Assembly (NCBI GenBank): GCA_900546665.1
Contig: URDY01000011.1
Span: forward strand, 1 to 64,000
Length of the DNA stretch: 64,000 nucleotides
From: an uncultured Paraprevotella sp.
GTDB taxonomy: Bacteria; Bacteroidota; Bacteroidia; Bacteroidales; Bacteroidaceae
Direction of reading: 5' to 3'
The position numbers were made by a program, and so were the translations under genes. The notes beneath the pieces were generated by a model. That model had not been told where the DNA came from. It searched no databases and was given only the letters and a program-made list of their open reading frames with translations. Below, in pieces: positions 7,901 to 15,198 of this stretch (its first letter is position 1; every line of letters begins with the position of its first letter).

Positions 7901-10270
7901 ATGAAAAATAAGATGTGGATGCTTCTGTTGTGTGGTGTTTTGATTGCCGCTTCACCGATGGAAGCCAAAAGGAAAAAGAAAAAAGAGGAAAAACCGGCAG
8001 CGGTACAGCCGCCCAAACCAGATCTGACTCGCCCTGGTTTGTTTACAGTGACGAAGAAAGGGACTGACTGGTTTTTTGAAATACCTGATTCTCTGATCGG
8101 ACGCCGTTTCCTTACGACCATACGCTATACCGCCACTCCGGCTGGCTGTGGAGCCTACGGCGGTGAAATGATCAATCAGCAGACTGTATTCTGGGAGATG
8201 GGGGCAAACAAACAATTGTTGTTGCGTGCGGAGTTTCTGATTAATACGAGCGATACGGCCCAGATGATCAATCGTGCTCTGCTTTTAAGCAGTGAGAGTC
8301 CTATTCTTGGTAGTTTTCCTGTGGAAAGCCATGCCGGAGGACGATATAAAATCAAGGTGACCAGCTTTTTTAATGAGGATTCTCAGGCTTTTGGTATGCC
8401 GGCTAATGTCAAGAAGCAGTTTGGTCTGGCCGGTCAGATCGGTTCGCAGTCTTATGTGGAAGATATCAAGAGTTTTCCACTTAATACGGAAGTCCGTCTG
8501 GTCAAGACCTGGAATGCATCGGCCGGGAAAGTGCCTTCTGCTTCCACTACAGGAAAGGCTACGTTCGGTCTTAATATCTCTTTTCTTCTGTTGCCGGAGC
8601 AGCCGATGCGTCCGCGTCTATACGACCCCCGTATAGGCTATTTCGCGGTGCAATACAATTATTTGTCCGATTCCCAACAGCATGTGGAACAGGTTCGTCC
8701 GATTGTGCGTTGGAGACTGGAACCTAAGGATGAAGATGTAGAGAAAATGAAACGTGGCGAATTGGTGGAACCCCGTAAGCCCATTGTGTTTTATATCGAT
8801 CCGGCTACTCCAGTCAAGTGGCGTAAGTATCTGATTCAGGGAGTCAATGACTGGCAGGTCGCTTTTGAAAAGGCTGGTTTCAAGAATGCCATTATCGGTA
8901 AGGAATGGCCGGAAAATGATTCTGTCATGAGCTTGGATGACGCCCGATTTTCAGTCATACGCTATTTGGCTTCACCTGTAGCCAATGCTTATGGTCCTTG
9001 TGTACGCGATCCCCGTTCGGGTGAGATACTGGAAAGCCATATTTTCTGGCATCACAATATCATGAGTTTGCTGCATGACTGGTACATGGTGCAGGCCGGA
9101 AATGTGGATGAGGCTGCCCGCAAGATGAATTTTGATGATGAACTGATGGGACAGCTTGTTCGCTTTGTTTCTTCCCACGAAGTCGGCCATGCTCTTGGGC
9201 TTCGTCATAACTTCGGAGCTAGCAGTACGGTGCCTGTGGACAGTCTGAGAGATCGTCGCTGGGTGGAGCGTTACGGACATACCCCCAGTATTATGGACTA
9301 TGCCCGCTTCAATTATGTGGCACAGCCAGAGGACAGCATTTCGCGTGCAGGATTGTTTCCCCGCATTAATGATTACGATCTGTGGGCTATAGAGTGGGGG
9401 TATCGTCCCGTATGGGATGCTGTTGATGCCGAGTCCGACCGTCGGGCGCTCGAACCTTTGGTGACGGAACGTTTGGCAGGACATCCGCGTCTGTGGTTTG
9501 GCAATGGTGAGTCCAATGCCGTCAGTGATCCCCGTTGTCAGACTGAAGATTTGGGAGACGATGCTGTGAAGGCCAGTGAATACGGTATCCGTAATCTGAA
9601 AAGAATGGTTCATGATTTGCCGGCCTGGACTTGTGATTCCGCCGATTGGTATAATCAGGATTTAAAGAACATGTATGGGCAGGTTCGCATGCAACTGATT
9701 CGTTACAACGGTCATGTTATTCGCAATATAGGAGGATATTTTAATGATTTCAAGACTGTTACCGAATCTGGATCCGTTTATACTCCAGTTCCGCTTTCCC
9801 GTCAGAAAGCTGCCATGGATTATGTCAAGCGTCAGATTCTGGCGGAACCAGAATGGCTGACAGATGTTCCCTATCTTGACCGTATAAGCTGGGATCCCCA
9901 AACCTATACCATGTCAGTAGGTCTAACGGCTATGTCCCAACTATTGGGCGTCTTGGGACGTTTGAACAAGGAATATCCGGCTTCTGCCTATTTGAATGAT
10001 CTGATTACTTCGCTTTTCAGCGAAACTGTTTCCGGACGTGTTGTCAGCCGTTACCGTATGGCTTTGCAGAGTGCTTTTGTCGACGGAATCCTGGGTAATT
10101 ACAAGTCAGCCCGTATCACGTCCGAGCTTCGCCCGCCTGTGCTTGCAGCGTTGCGAGTCTTGAAGACGCGTACGGCTGCTGGTGCCAGAAATGGAGCGGA
10201 TGCAACGTCAAAAGCTCATTTTGCCAGTCTGAATGACGCAATCGCAAAGGCATTGGATGATAATCAATGA
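7901..10270 (+). CDS. Secreted zinc metalloprotease, DUF5117/DUF4953-type
   Basis: A 789-residue exported protein of a Bacteroidetes zinc-dependent protease family. A signal peptide (about 1-22) is followed by a very basic stretch (KRKKKKEEK). The catalytic zincin motif HEVGHALGLRHNF lies near residue 426, with a downstream SIMDYARFNY segment that probably supplies the Met-turn. The N-terminal half fits DUF5118/DUF5117 and the C-terminal half DUF4953. Members are periplasmic or surface proteins with unknown substrates. It is a little shorter than many relatives, but both ends look intact. A hairpin (10315-10342) follows the stop codon. Confidence 0.88.
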   Translation: MKNKMWMLLLCGVLIAASPMEAKRKKKKEEKPAAVQPPKPDLTRPGLFTVTKKGTDWFFEIPDSLIGRRFLTTIRYTATPAGCGAYGGEMINQQTVFWEMGANKQLLLRAEFLINTSDTAQMINRALLLSSESPILGSFPVESHAGGRYKIKVTSFFNEDSQAFGMPANVKKQFGLAGQIGSQSYVEDIKSFPLNTEVRLVKTWNASAGKVPSASTTGKATFGLNISFLLLPEQPMRPRLYDPRIGYFAVQYNYLSDSQQHVEQVRPIVRWRLEPKDEDVEKMKRGELVEPRKPIVFYIDPATPVKWRKYLIQGVNDWQVAFEKAGFKNAIIGKEWPENDSVMSLDDARFSVIRYLASPVANAYGPCVRDPRSGEILESHIFWHHNIMSLLHDWYMVQAGNVDEAARKMNFDDELMGQLVRFVSSHEVGHALGLRHNFGASSTVPVDSLRDRRWVERYGHTPSIMDYARFNYVAQPEDSISRAGLFPRINDYDLWAIEWGYRPVWDAVDAESDRRALEPLVTERLAGHPRLWFGNGESNAVSDPRCQTEDLGDDAVKASEYGIRNLKRMVHDLPAWTCDSADWYNQDLKNMYGQVRMQLIRYNGHVIRNIGGYFNDFKTVTESGSVYTPVPLSRQKAAMDYVKRQILAEPEWLTDVPYLDRISWDPQTYTMSVGLTAMSQLLGVLGRLNKEYPASAYLNDLITSLFSETVSGRVVSRYRMALQSAFVDGILGNYKSARITSELRPPVLAALRVLKTRTAAGARNGADATSKAHFASLNDAIAKALDDNQ

Positions 10271-10660
10271 TCAAATTCAGTATTTCATTTCTGTCTTTTA
10301 TAATCATAAAGTGGTGCGATGTGGTCGTGAGGTCACATCGCATTATTGTAAGTTGGGAATGTCGTTTTTGGGTATAATGTCATTCATGCTTCATTTCGTC
10401 AGAATGGTGAAGTTTCGTCCGGAATGGCGAAGAGAGAATGTTTTGGTGAAGGAGGAGGATCGTGTGAAGGAGGGTGAACTTGAAAATGGGTCCCTGTGTT
10501 TTTCCCCAAGTCGCTTTTTTGTAAAACCTATCCACTTCTTCAAAACGGGTTATAATATACTGATAATCAATATATTATAGGTGAATATCTGCTATTCGCC
10601 TCTATTCGTGGAAAGATGGAAAAAGTTCATGGGGAAGACTTTGGGGATATGGCTTATCCT

Positions 10661-10904
10661 GAAAAAAGTAAAGCTTACTTTAAAAAAAGTAAGGTTTACT
10701 TTTGAAAAAGTAAGCTTTACTTTTTTCTTGGAAAACAATATTTACAAAACAAGTGTAGTTTTGATTTAATATTTATAAAATAAGGTATAAATACTGAAAG
10801 TAAGTAAGTCGCAAGTGAAGGATAAGGTGAAGGAGAAGTGAAGGAGGTGATTCACCCTGTAAGCCTTATCTGCAAAGGAAGATGAAGGGGTGAAGGACTT
10901 TTAG
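10661..10904 (+). repeat. Composite repeat, copy 1 (palindrome triplet plus GTGAAGG block)
   Basis: Part A (10662-10726) is three tandem imperfect palindromes with the plan AAAGTAA-nnn-TTACTTT, repeating every 21 bp. Part B (10815-10904), about 90 bp further on, carries three GTGAAGG motifs, an inverted TTCACC, then CTTATCTGCAAAGGAAG and two more TGAAGG motifs. Both parts recur in the same order at 57826-58035 in the opposite orientation, with high identity in part A and clear alignment in part B. No flanking target duplication or transposase was seen. Its role is unknown: protein-binding array, structured RNA or non-autonomous mobile element are all possible. Confidence 0.8.
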
Positions 10905-11139
10905 AGAAAAAGCTGATGAGGTGGGGTGGTGAAGGGATGGTAGAGTGACAGGTATAGTGAATACGTATGTAACCTGTTTGGTTTTCTATTTTGAAAAATG
11001 TTGATTTTAAATTGTTTTATAAATTATGATTGTGTTTGCCGATAGCATAAACTTTGTCCAGAATCTGCCGGAGTGCTTACCGTGGTTTTTCTGTCCTGTT
11101 TGAATTCAAAGTTATCCTTTTTACGTATATTTATAGCGT

Positions 11140-11225
11140 ATTTTCATCAGGAAGGGAAACTCGGGATAAATTGGAGGGGGGGATAAGATTTCCTTTTTTT
11201 CGGCAAAGGCCGTCCTGATGAAAAT
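11140..11225. repeat. Inverted repeat with 60-nt loop
   Basis: ATTTTCATCAGGA (11140-11152) and TCCTGATGAAAAT (11213-11225) are perfectly complementary over 13 bp. Inside, AAGGGAAA near 11152 and TTTCCTT near 11190 can pair, giving a nested structure around a G-rich segment. It could be a small structured RNA or a miniature mobile element. No terminator-like T-run follows. Confidence 0.55.
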
Positions 11226-11396
11226 GGAGAATAAAAGAGATTTGAATGTTTTTTTATTCTCACTTAAAAGCTATATGATATAGATGAGATGACAGGCGGA
11301 TTTCTATCTTTACGTTACTATTTTTTTTAGAATAATGAATAGGAGTGTAGGATTGAGATGAAGTAATATGTATGGGTGGAGAAAAGAAGTAAGTTG

Positions 11397-11427
11397 TTGG
11401 AATATATTTGAAAAAGACATATCTTTA
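11397..11427 (+). promoter_or_regulatory. Candidate promoter of the lipoprotein gene
   Basis: TTG (11397-11399) and TATCTTTA (11420-11427) lie 20 bp apart and 28 bp upstream of the lipoprotein start. This is a near-match to the TAnnTTTG -7 element, with the last base changed. Confidence 0.5.
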
Positions 11428-11454
11428 CATTGGTAAAAATACATCATCCTAAAT

Positions 11455-12630
11455 ATGAATGCTATGAAGGGAGTGAGAATAGGGTTATGGGCTGCTGCCG
11501 TTTTAGTGCTGTCTGTTGCCGGTTCATGTAAAAGAGCTGCTAATGTAGCAGGGAGTTTGGATATAGTCGATTCGATAGGTTATAATATCCATGACCATGC
11601 AGACCGTTTGCAGGGTACAAATTTGCTGGAATATGATTCTTTGAGATTCTCAGACGGTTCGATAGCTGTTTATCGGTTGGCAAATGCACCTCTTAACAGT
11701 CTGACTGAATATCGGGATCAAAATGGAAGACTGATGGCCACAATATCAAGGGCTTCGGAATGTGACGGCCAGGTGATGATCCGGCGTTATGATGATCGGG
11801 GGCGTCTGCTTCATCTGGTGGTTGGTTATGAAACCCTTGATGTCGATGATGACGAGACAAACGATTATTGGATGGGGAACGGGGCTGTTTCTCCTTATCT
11901 GGCTTTCAGGCAGCGTATGGATGAGTTGGATTATGCACACCCGGATACGGCAAGGTATGTGCAGTATGATTTGACTTATAACGATGACGGTGATGTGGTA
12001 AAAGTGACCAAGGCTTTGTCTTCTGAGGTGATTGAGGCGCCTGAGGGATACAAGCTTGACGTGTCGGCAGAGCCTTGCAATAGTTTTTGGGAAAGTGATC
12101 TGGATGGTGGCGTCTATGTCTTTAAGGTGGCTGTCAGACCGGTGAAGCCGGATCAGCCGGAATACACGATCATGCGTTATGCGGATTTTGTGCCGGCCAT
12201 TGAGCAGAACTTCAGAAACGGGATATTGGAACGTATCGTAATGTATCCTGAGCCGTCTTATCCCGATTCTAAAAGAATGGTCGTTACACGTGAGGATAAA
12301 GGAAACTCCCATCTTTATACTTGTAAGATTGATGGCGATAATCAAAGTTATCAGACAGAATGGCGGGATGGTCTGAAAAGATATAAGCAGACAGTCAGTC
12401 CGTATGGTACGGTGTTAAAAAGAACATCGTATGAATATAGTTTGCCTTCTACCCGTGTGAAGGCTGTGTTTGAAGTGATTGATTATGAAACCGGAAAACT
12501 TAAAACGGATAAGGTTGAATTTGTGGAACAGGTTGATCTAGGCGCTGAAACGGATGAAATGGATCTGATGCGGACTGTATGGATCTGGGGTAATGTGTAT
12601 GACAGTGATGATTGTCTCAAAGGTCTTTGA
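11455..12630 (+). CDS. Hypothetical lipoprotein
   Basis: A 391-residue protein with a signal sequence ending in a lipobox-like AGSC (Cys near residue 25), so it is probably anchored in a membrane. The mature part has repeated short motifs such as YDDRGRLLHL and YNDDGDVVKV, typical of secreted beta-strand proteins distantly like RHS/YD repeats, but no known family was recognised. ATGs at 11455 and 11464 are both possible starts. It stands alone: a promoter lies just upstream and a strong bidirectional terminator (12657-12691) follows. Function unknown. Confidence 0.7.
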   Translation: MNAMKGVRIGLWAAAVLVLSVAGSCKRAANVAGSLDIVDSIGYNIHDHADRLQGTNLLEYDSLRFSDGSIAVYRLANAPLNSLTEYRDQNGRLMATISRASECDGQVMIRRYDDRGRLLHLVVGYETLDVDDDETNDYWMGNGAVSPYLAFRQRMDELDYAHPDTARYVQYDLTYNDDGDVVKVTKALSSEVIEAPEGYKLDVSAEPCNSFWESDLDGGVYVFKVAVRPVKPDQPEYTIMRYADFVPAIEQNFRNGILERIVMYPEPSYPDSKRMVVTREDKGNSHLYTCKIDGDNQSYQTEWRDGLKRYKQTVSPYGTVLKRTSYEYSLPSTRVKAVFEVIDYETGKLKTDKVEFVEQVDLGAETDEMDLMRTVWIWGNVYDSDDCLKGL

Positions 12631-12656
12631 ATAAATAATCTGAAGTGAAGGTATAC

Positions 12657-12691
12657 AAAAAAAGTTGTTCCAAAACGGAACAACTTTTTTT
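12657..12691. terminator. Bidirectional intrinsic terminator
   Basis: The stem AAAAAAAGTTGTTCC (12657-12671) and GGAACAACTTTTTTT (12677-12691) are perfect complements with a 5-nt loop. A/T runs on both sides allow it to end the plus-strand lipoprotein transcript and the minus-strand rplU-rpmA transcript. Confidence 0.92.
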
Positions 12692-12714
12692 ATGATGCTT
12701 CAATAAACTCGTTA

Positions 12715-12990
12715 TTAAGCTTCAGCCTTAGCTTCAACAGAAACAACGCTTCTGTCCTGACGTCCTCTGTAGCTGCACTTCTTGAAAGCTACTACACCGT
12801 CTACCAATGCGTAAAGAGTATGATCCTTACCCATACCTACATTCTTACCGGGGTAATGAACAGTACCGCGCTGGCGAACAATGATGTTACCGGCAATACA
12901 ATTCTGGCCACCGAAAATCTTTACGCCTAATCTTTGAGCTGCTGACTCACGGCCGTTCTTAGAACTACCAACACCTTTTTTATGTGCCAT
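12715..12990 (-). CDS. rpmA: 50S ribosomal protein L27
   Basis: A 91-residue L27 protein of the large ribosomal subunit, close to the peptidyl-transferase centre. The N-terminus [16 protein letters not shown] is typical, with no Firmicutes-type cleavable extension. The core [17 protein letters not shown] is diagnostic. It lies 22 bp after rplU in the usual rplU-rpmA order. Only the C-terminal acidic/alanine tail is variable. Confidence 0.98.
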   Translation of the reverse strand: MAHKKGVGSSKNGRESAAQRLGVKIFGGQNCIAGNIIVRQRGTVHYPGKNVGMGKDHTLYALVDGVVAFKKCSYRGRQDRSVVSVEAKAEA

Positions 12991-13012
12991 TTTCTTCTAC
13001 GATTTTAAATGA

Positions 13013-13330
13013 TTAAGCAATAACTTGTTTGATGGTTAACTCAGTGAACTGCTGGCGGTGGCCATTCAGTTTACGATAACCTTTTCTTCTCTTTTTGTGG
13101 AATACCAATACCTTGTCGCCCTTTACCAGCGGAGATACAACCTCGCATACGACTTTGGCGCCTTCTACTGTAGGAGCACCTACGGTAATGTTACCATTGT
13201 TGTCTACCAACAACACTTTCTCAAATTCAACAGCCTGGTTAGCTTCGGCATTCTGAATGTGGTGAACAAACAGCTTCTTGCCTTCTTCTGCCTTGAACTG
13301 CTGACCGTTAATTTCTACAATTGCGTACAT
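13013..13330 (-). CDS. rplU: 50S ribosomal protein L21
   Basis: A 105-residue L21 protein, an rRNA-binding component of the large subunit. The N-terminus [18 protein letters not shown] and the C-terminal [13 protein letters not shown] match the family. It is the first gene of rplU-rpmA, with a clear promoter (13419-13450) and a leader of about 80 nt containing a hairpin that may serve autoregulation. Confidence 0.98.
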   Translation of the reverse strand: MYAIVEINGQQFKAEEGKKLFVHHIQNAEANQAVEFEKVLLVDNNGNITVGAPTVEGAKVVCEVVSPLVKGDKVLVFHKKRRKGYRKLNGHRQQFTELTIKQVIA

Positions 13331-13365
13331 TATTTTTTAACTAATTAAACGGGTTTTTCCAGGAG

Positions 13366-13387
13366 GCGGTTTCCATTGTGGAAACGC
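13366..13387 (-). promoter_or_regulatory. rplU leader hairpin
   Basis: In the rplU transcript leader, GTTTCCA and TGGAAAC pair with a 3-nt loop, extended by GC pairs across one bulged G. Many r-protein operons use such leaders for autoregulation. That role is inferred from position only. Confidence 0.45.
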
Positions 13388-13418
13388 TTGACCGAGCCCC
13401 TTTGGACTAAATCGGGTG

Positions 13419-13450
13419 CAAAGTTACTGATTTTTTACGTAATGTCCAAA
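13419..13450 (-). promoter_or_regulatory. rplU-rpmA promoter
   Basis: On the minus strand TTTG (13447-13450) and TAACTTTG (13419-13426) are 20 bp apart, a perfect match to the Bacteroidetes -33/-7 plan. The leader to the rplU start would be about 80 nt. Confidence 0.8.
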
Positions 13451-13480
13451 TCTTACAGAATATATTTTAAGAAAAAGATA

Positions 13481-13519
13481 CCCTACAACCGCACAACCGC
13501 ACCGGATGCGGTTGTAGGG
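13481..13519 (-). terminator. Terminator of the ftsK-lolA-trxB unit
   Basis: CCCTACAACCGCA (13481-13493) and TGCGGTTGTAGGG (13507-13519) form a perfect 13-bp stem. On the minus strand it is followed by the T-rich TATCTTTTTCTT. It separates trxB from the rplU promoter. Confidence 0.85.
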
Positions 13520-13551
13520 TGAGAGGGGTAGACAATGTGGTCTGAAAATGA

Positions 13552-14490
13552 TTACAGACCGTGTTCTGTGAGGTAACGTTCTGCCTCAATGGCTGCCTTA
13601 CAGCCGCTACCGGCTGCGGTAATGGCCTGACGGTAATGAGGATCGGCTACATCGCCGGCTGCAAAAACACCGGGAATACCAGTGCGTGGTGTACCTTCTT
13701 CTGTGATGATATAGCCCGTATCGTCCGTTTTGATCCATGGCTTGAAAATATCTGAATTGGGCTTATGACCAATAGCCAGGAAGAAACCGTCGATTGCAAT
13801 GTCATAGCGTTCTTCGTCCGGTTCACCCAGTCTTTTGACCACGTGGGCGCCTTCTACGCCGTCTTCACCGAACAGGCCTACGGTATTGTGTTCGAAAAGG
13901 ACTTCTATTTTCGGATTGTTCAATACGCGTTCCTGCATGATCTTTGAAGCACGGAGGAATGGTTTGCGCACAATAAGGTAAACCTTGCTGGCAAGTCCGG
14001 CCAGATAGGTGGCTTCTTCGCAGGCCGTGTCACCTCCACCGACTACGGCTACAGTCTTTTTGCGGTAGAAGAAACCGTCGCAGGTAGCACAGGCGCTGAC
14101 GCCCATGCCGGCGTATTTCTTTTCGTCGTCCAGTCCGAGATATTTGGCTGTGGCACCGGTGGCGATGATCAAGGTATCGGCTTCCACTGTTTCACCGTTA
14201 TCGAAAGTAACCTGATAAGGTGCCTGGCTCAGATCTGTCTTGATTGCGATGGACTGACGGATATCTGCGCCGAAGCGTTCAGCCTGTTTCTTGAGGTCAT
14301 CCATGAGGTCTGGACCACTGATGCCTTCGGGATATCCCGGAAAGTTTTCCACTTCGGTAGTGGTGGTCAGCTGGCCGCCGGGCTGGAGACCTTCATATAG
14401 TACGGGGGACAAGTTGGCACGTCCGGCATAGATGGCTGCTGTATAGCCTGCCGGGCCGGAACCGATGATTAAGCAACGGATATGTTCCAT
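13552..14490 (-). CDS. trxB: Thioredoxin reductase
   Basis: A 312-residue FAD/NADPH flavoenzyme that reduces thioredoxin in the cytoplasm. The FAD-binding GSGPAGYTAAIYAGRA is at the N-terminus. The redox-active CATC lies near residues 136-139, and the NADPH-binding GGGDTACEEATYLA follows. The C-terminal GVFAAGDVAD motif is present. The length is standard. It is the last gene of the ftsK-lolA-trxB cluster and is followed by a strong terminator. Confidence 0.96.
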   Translation of the reverse strand: MEHIRCLIIGSGPAGYTAAIYAGRANLSPVLYEGLQPGGQLTTTTEVENFPGYPEGISGPDLMDDLKKQAERFGADIRQSIAIKTDLSQAPYQVTFDNGETVEADTLIIATGATAKYLGLDDEKKYAGMGVSACATCDGFFYRKKTVAVVGGGDTACEEATYLAGLASKVYLIVRKPFLRASKIMQERVLNNPKIEVLFEHNTVGLFGEDGVEGAHVVKRLGEPDEERYDIAIDGFFLAIGHKPNSDIFKPWIKTDDTGYIITEEGTPRTGIPGVFAAGDVADPHYRQAITAAGSGCKAAIEAERYLTEHGL

Positions 14491-14534
14491 ATCTTTAATG
14501 AGTTTTTAATTGAAGTTTATCTTGGATTTTCTGA

Positions 14535-15176
14535 CTAGCGCAGATCGATGATTTCAGCTTGCGGATAGTCTTTATGATTGAATTCGAAATATTCCGGTTT
14601 GAAATGCCGGTTACCCGTATAGCTCAATACGGAAATGCGTACCCATGTCTGGTTGTTTTGCTGCATGCGGATGCACAGTGGGGCATAAGTACTTTTCTCG
14701 ATGTCGATGATCAGTGTGCGCAGATTGTTGTTTTTGCGTTGTGCTTTCAAGGTGACCTCATAACAATGTTTGCCCCGAAGTGTAGTTTCTTTCATACTGT
14801 AATTGTAGCCTTTCTTGTAGATGTCGAGGAAAGCGTACGGATTAATGTTTTGCTGTTCTTCTGCAGTCGGTACACTGACGTTGACTTCTTCGTTGGCCTT
14901 GACGTAACTCCATTGTGTTTCGCCGTTGTACCAGGTGATCATGTCTGGCGTAGTGAGTTGGAATTGTCGGCCTTGTATGTGCATGGTACCTGATACACTG
15001 CCTTTCAGGTTGCTGTGGTCGAACTGGTCGGCCTTGAATGTGGCTTCTATGCCGCCTTGTTTCTTGAAAGCGGCGGCAGTGGCATCGAGGACTTTTTTAG
15101 CGTCGTTTTTGTTTTGTGCTCCTGCGGGGAGAAGGCCCAGCATCAGGATGAGCAGTCCTATGAGTTTTCTTTTCAT
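14535..15176 (-). CDS. LolA-like periplasmic lipoprotein chaperone
   Basis: A 213-residue exported protein with a clear signal peptide (about 1-20, ending in AGA). It fits the Bacteroidetes LolA-like family, which carries lipoproteins across the periplasm in a half-open beta-barrel. The N-terminal segment with VLDATAAAFKKQGGIEATF and the following strands GTMHIQGRQFQLTTPD are typical. It lies 22 bp after ftsK and 44 bp before trxB, an order often seen in this group. No lolB partner lies nearby, as expected in Bacteroidetes. Confidence 0.85.
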   Translation of the reverse strand: MKRKLIGLLILMLGLLPAGAQNKNDAKKVLDATAAAFKKQGGIEATFKADQFDHSNLKGSVSGTMHIQGRQFQLTTPDMITWYNGETQWSYVKANEEVNVSVPTAEEQQNINPYAFLDIYKKGYNYSMKETTLRGKHCYEVTLKAQRKNNNLRTLIIDIEKSTYAPLCIRMQQNNQTWVRISVLSYTGNRHFKPEYFEFNHKDYPQAEIIDLR

Positions 15177-15198
15177 GGATGGATATTGAATTAGATGA

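Larger units (their letters stand above)
10271..11454. other. Long non-coding interval with repeats
   Basis: About 1.2 kb without a convincing gene. It holds a 9-bp hairpin TGCGATGTG/CACATCGCA (10315-10342) that may end the metalloprotease transcript. It also holds scattered GTGAAGG motifs on the left (10440-10480), copy 1 of a composite repeat (10661-10904), further GTGAAGG-like motifs to about 10960, a 13-bp inverted repeat with a 60-nt loop (11140-11225), a TATCTTTA motif (11305-11312), and the promoter of the downstream lipoprotein. Two short frames here (10233-10580, 10581-10769) are judged non-coding. Confidence 0.7.

Noticed and set aside
8972..9613. A 213-codon minus-strand frame
   Set aside because: It lies wholly inside the metalloprotease gene on the other strand and shows no family features.
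10233..10580. A 115-codon frame after the metalloprotease
   Set aside because: It overlaps the metalloprotease end, crosses a hairpin and has non-protein-like composition.
10581..10769. A 62-codon frame with a heptad-like repeat (LKKVKLT, LKKVRFT, FEKVSFT)
   Set aside because: The peptide repeat is produced by the 21-bp DNA palindrome array. The same array at 57971-58035 encodes no comparable frame, and no ribosome site precedes it.
10815..10960. GTGAAGG repeats as a CRISPR array
   Set aside because: Units are only 7 bp with irregular short spacing, and no cas genes are in the window.
11746..12345. A 199-codon minus-strand frame inside the lipoprotein gene
   Set aside because: The composition is histidine/isoleucine-rich without known motifs, and the plus-strand frame has a signal sequence and its own promoter and terminator.
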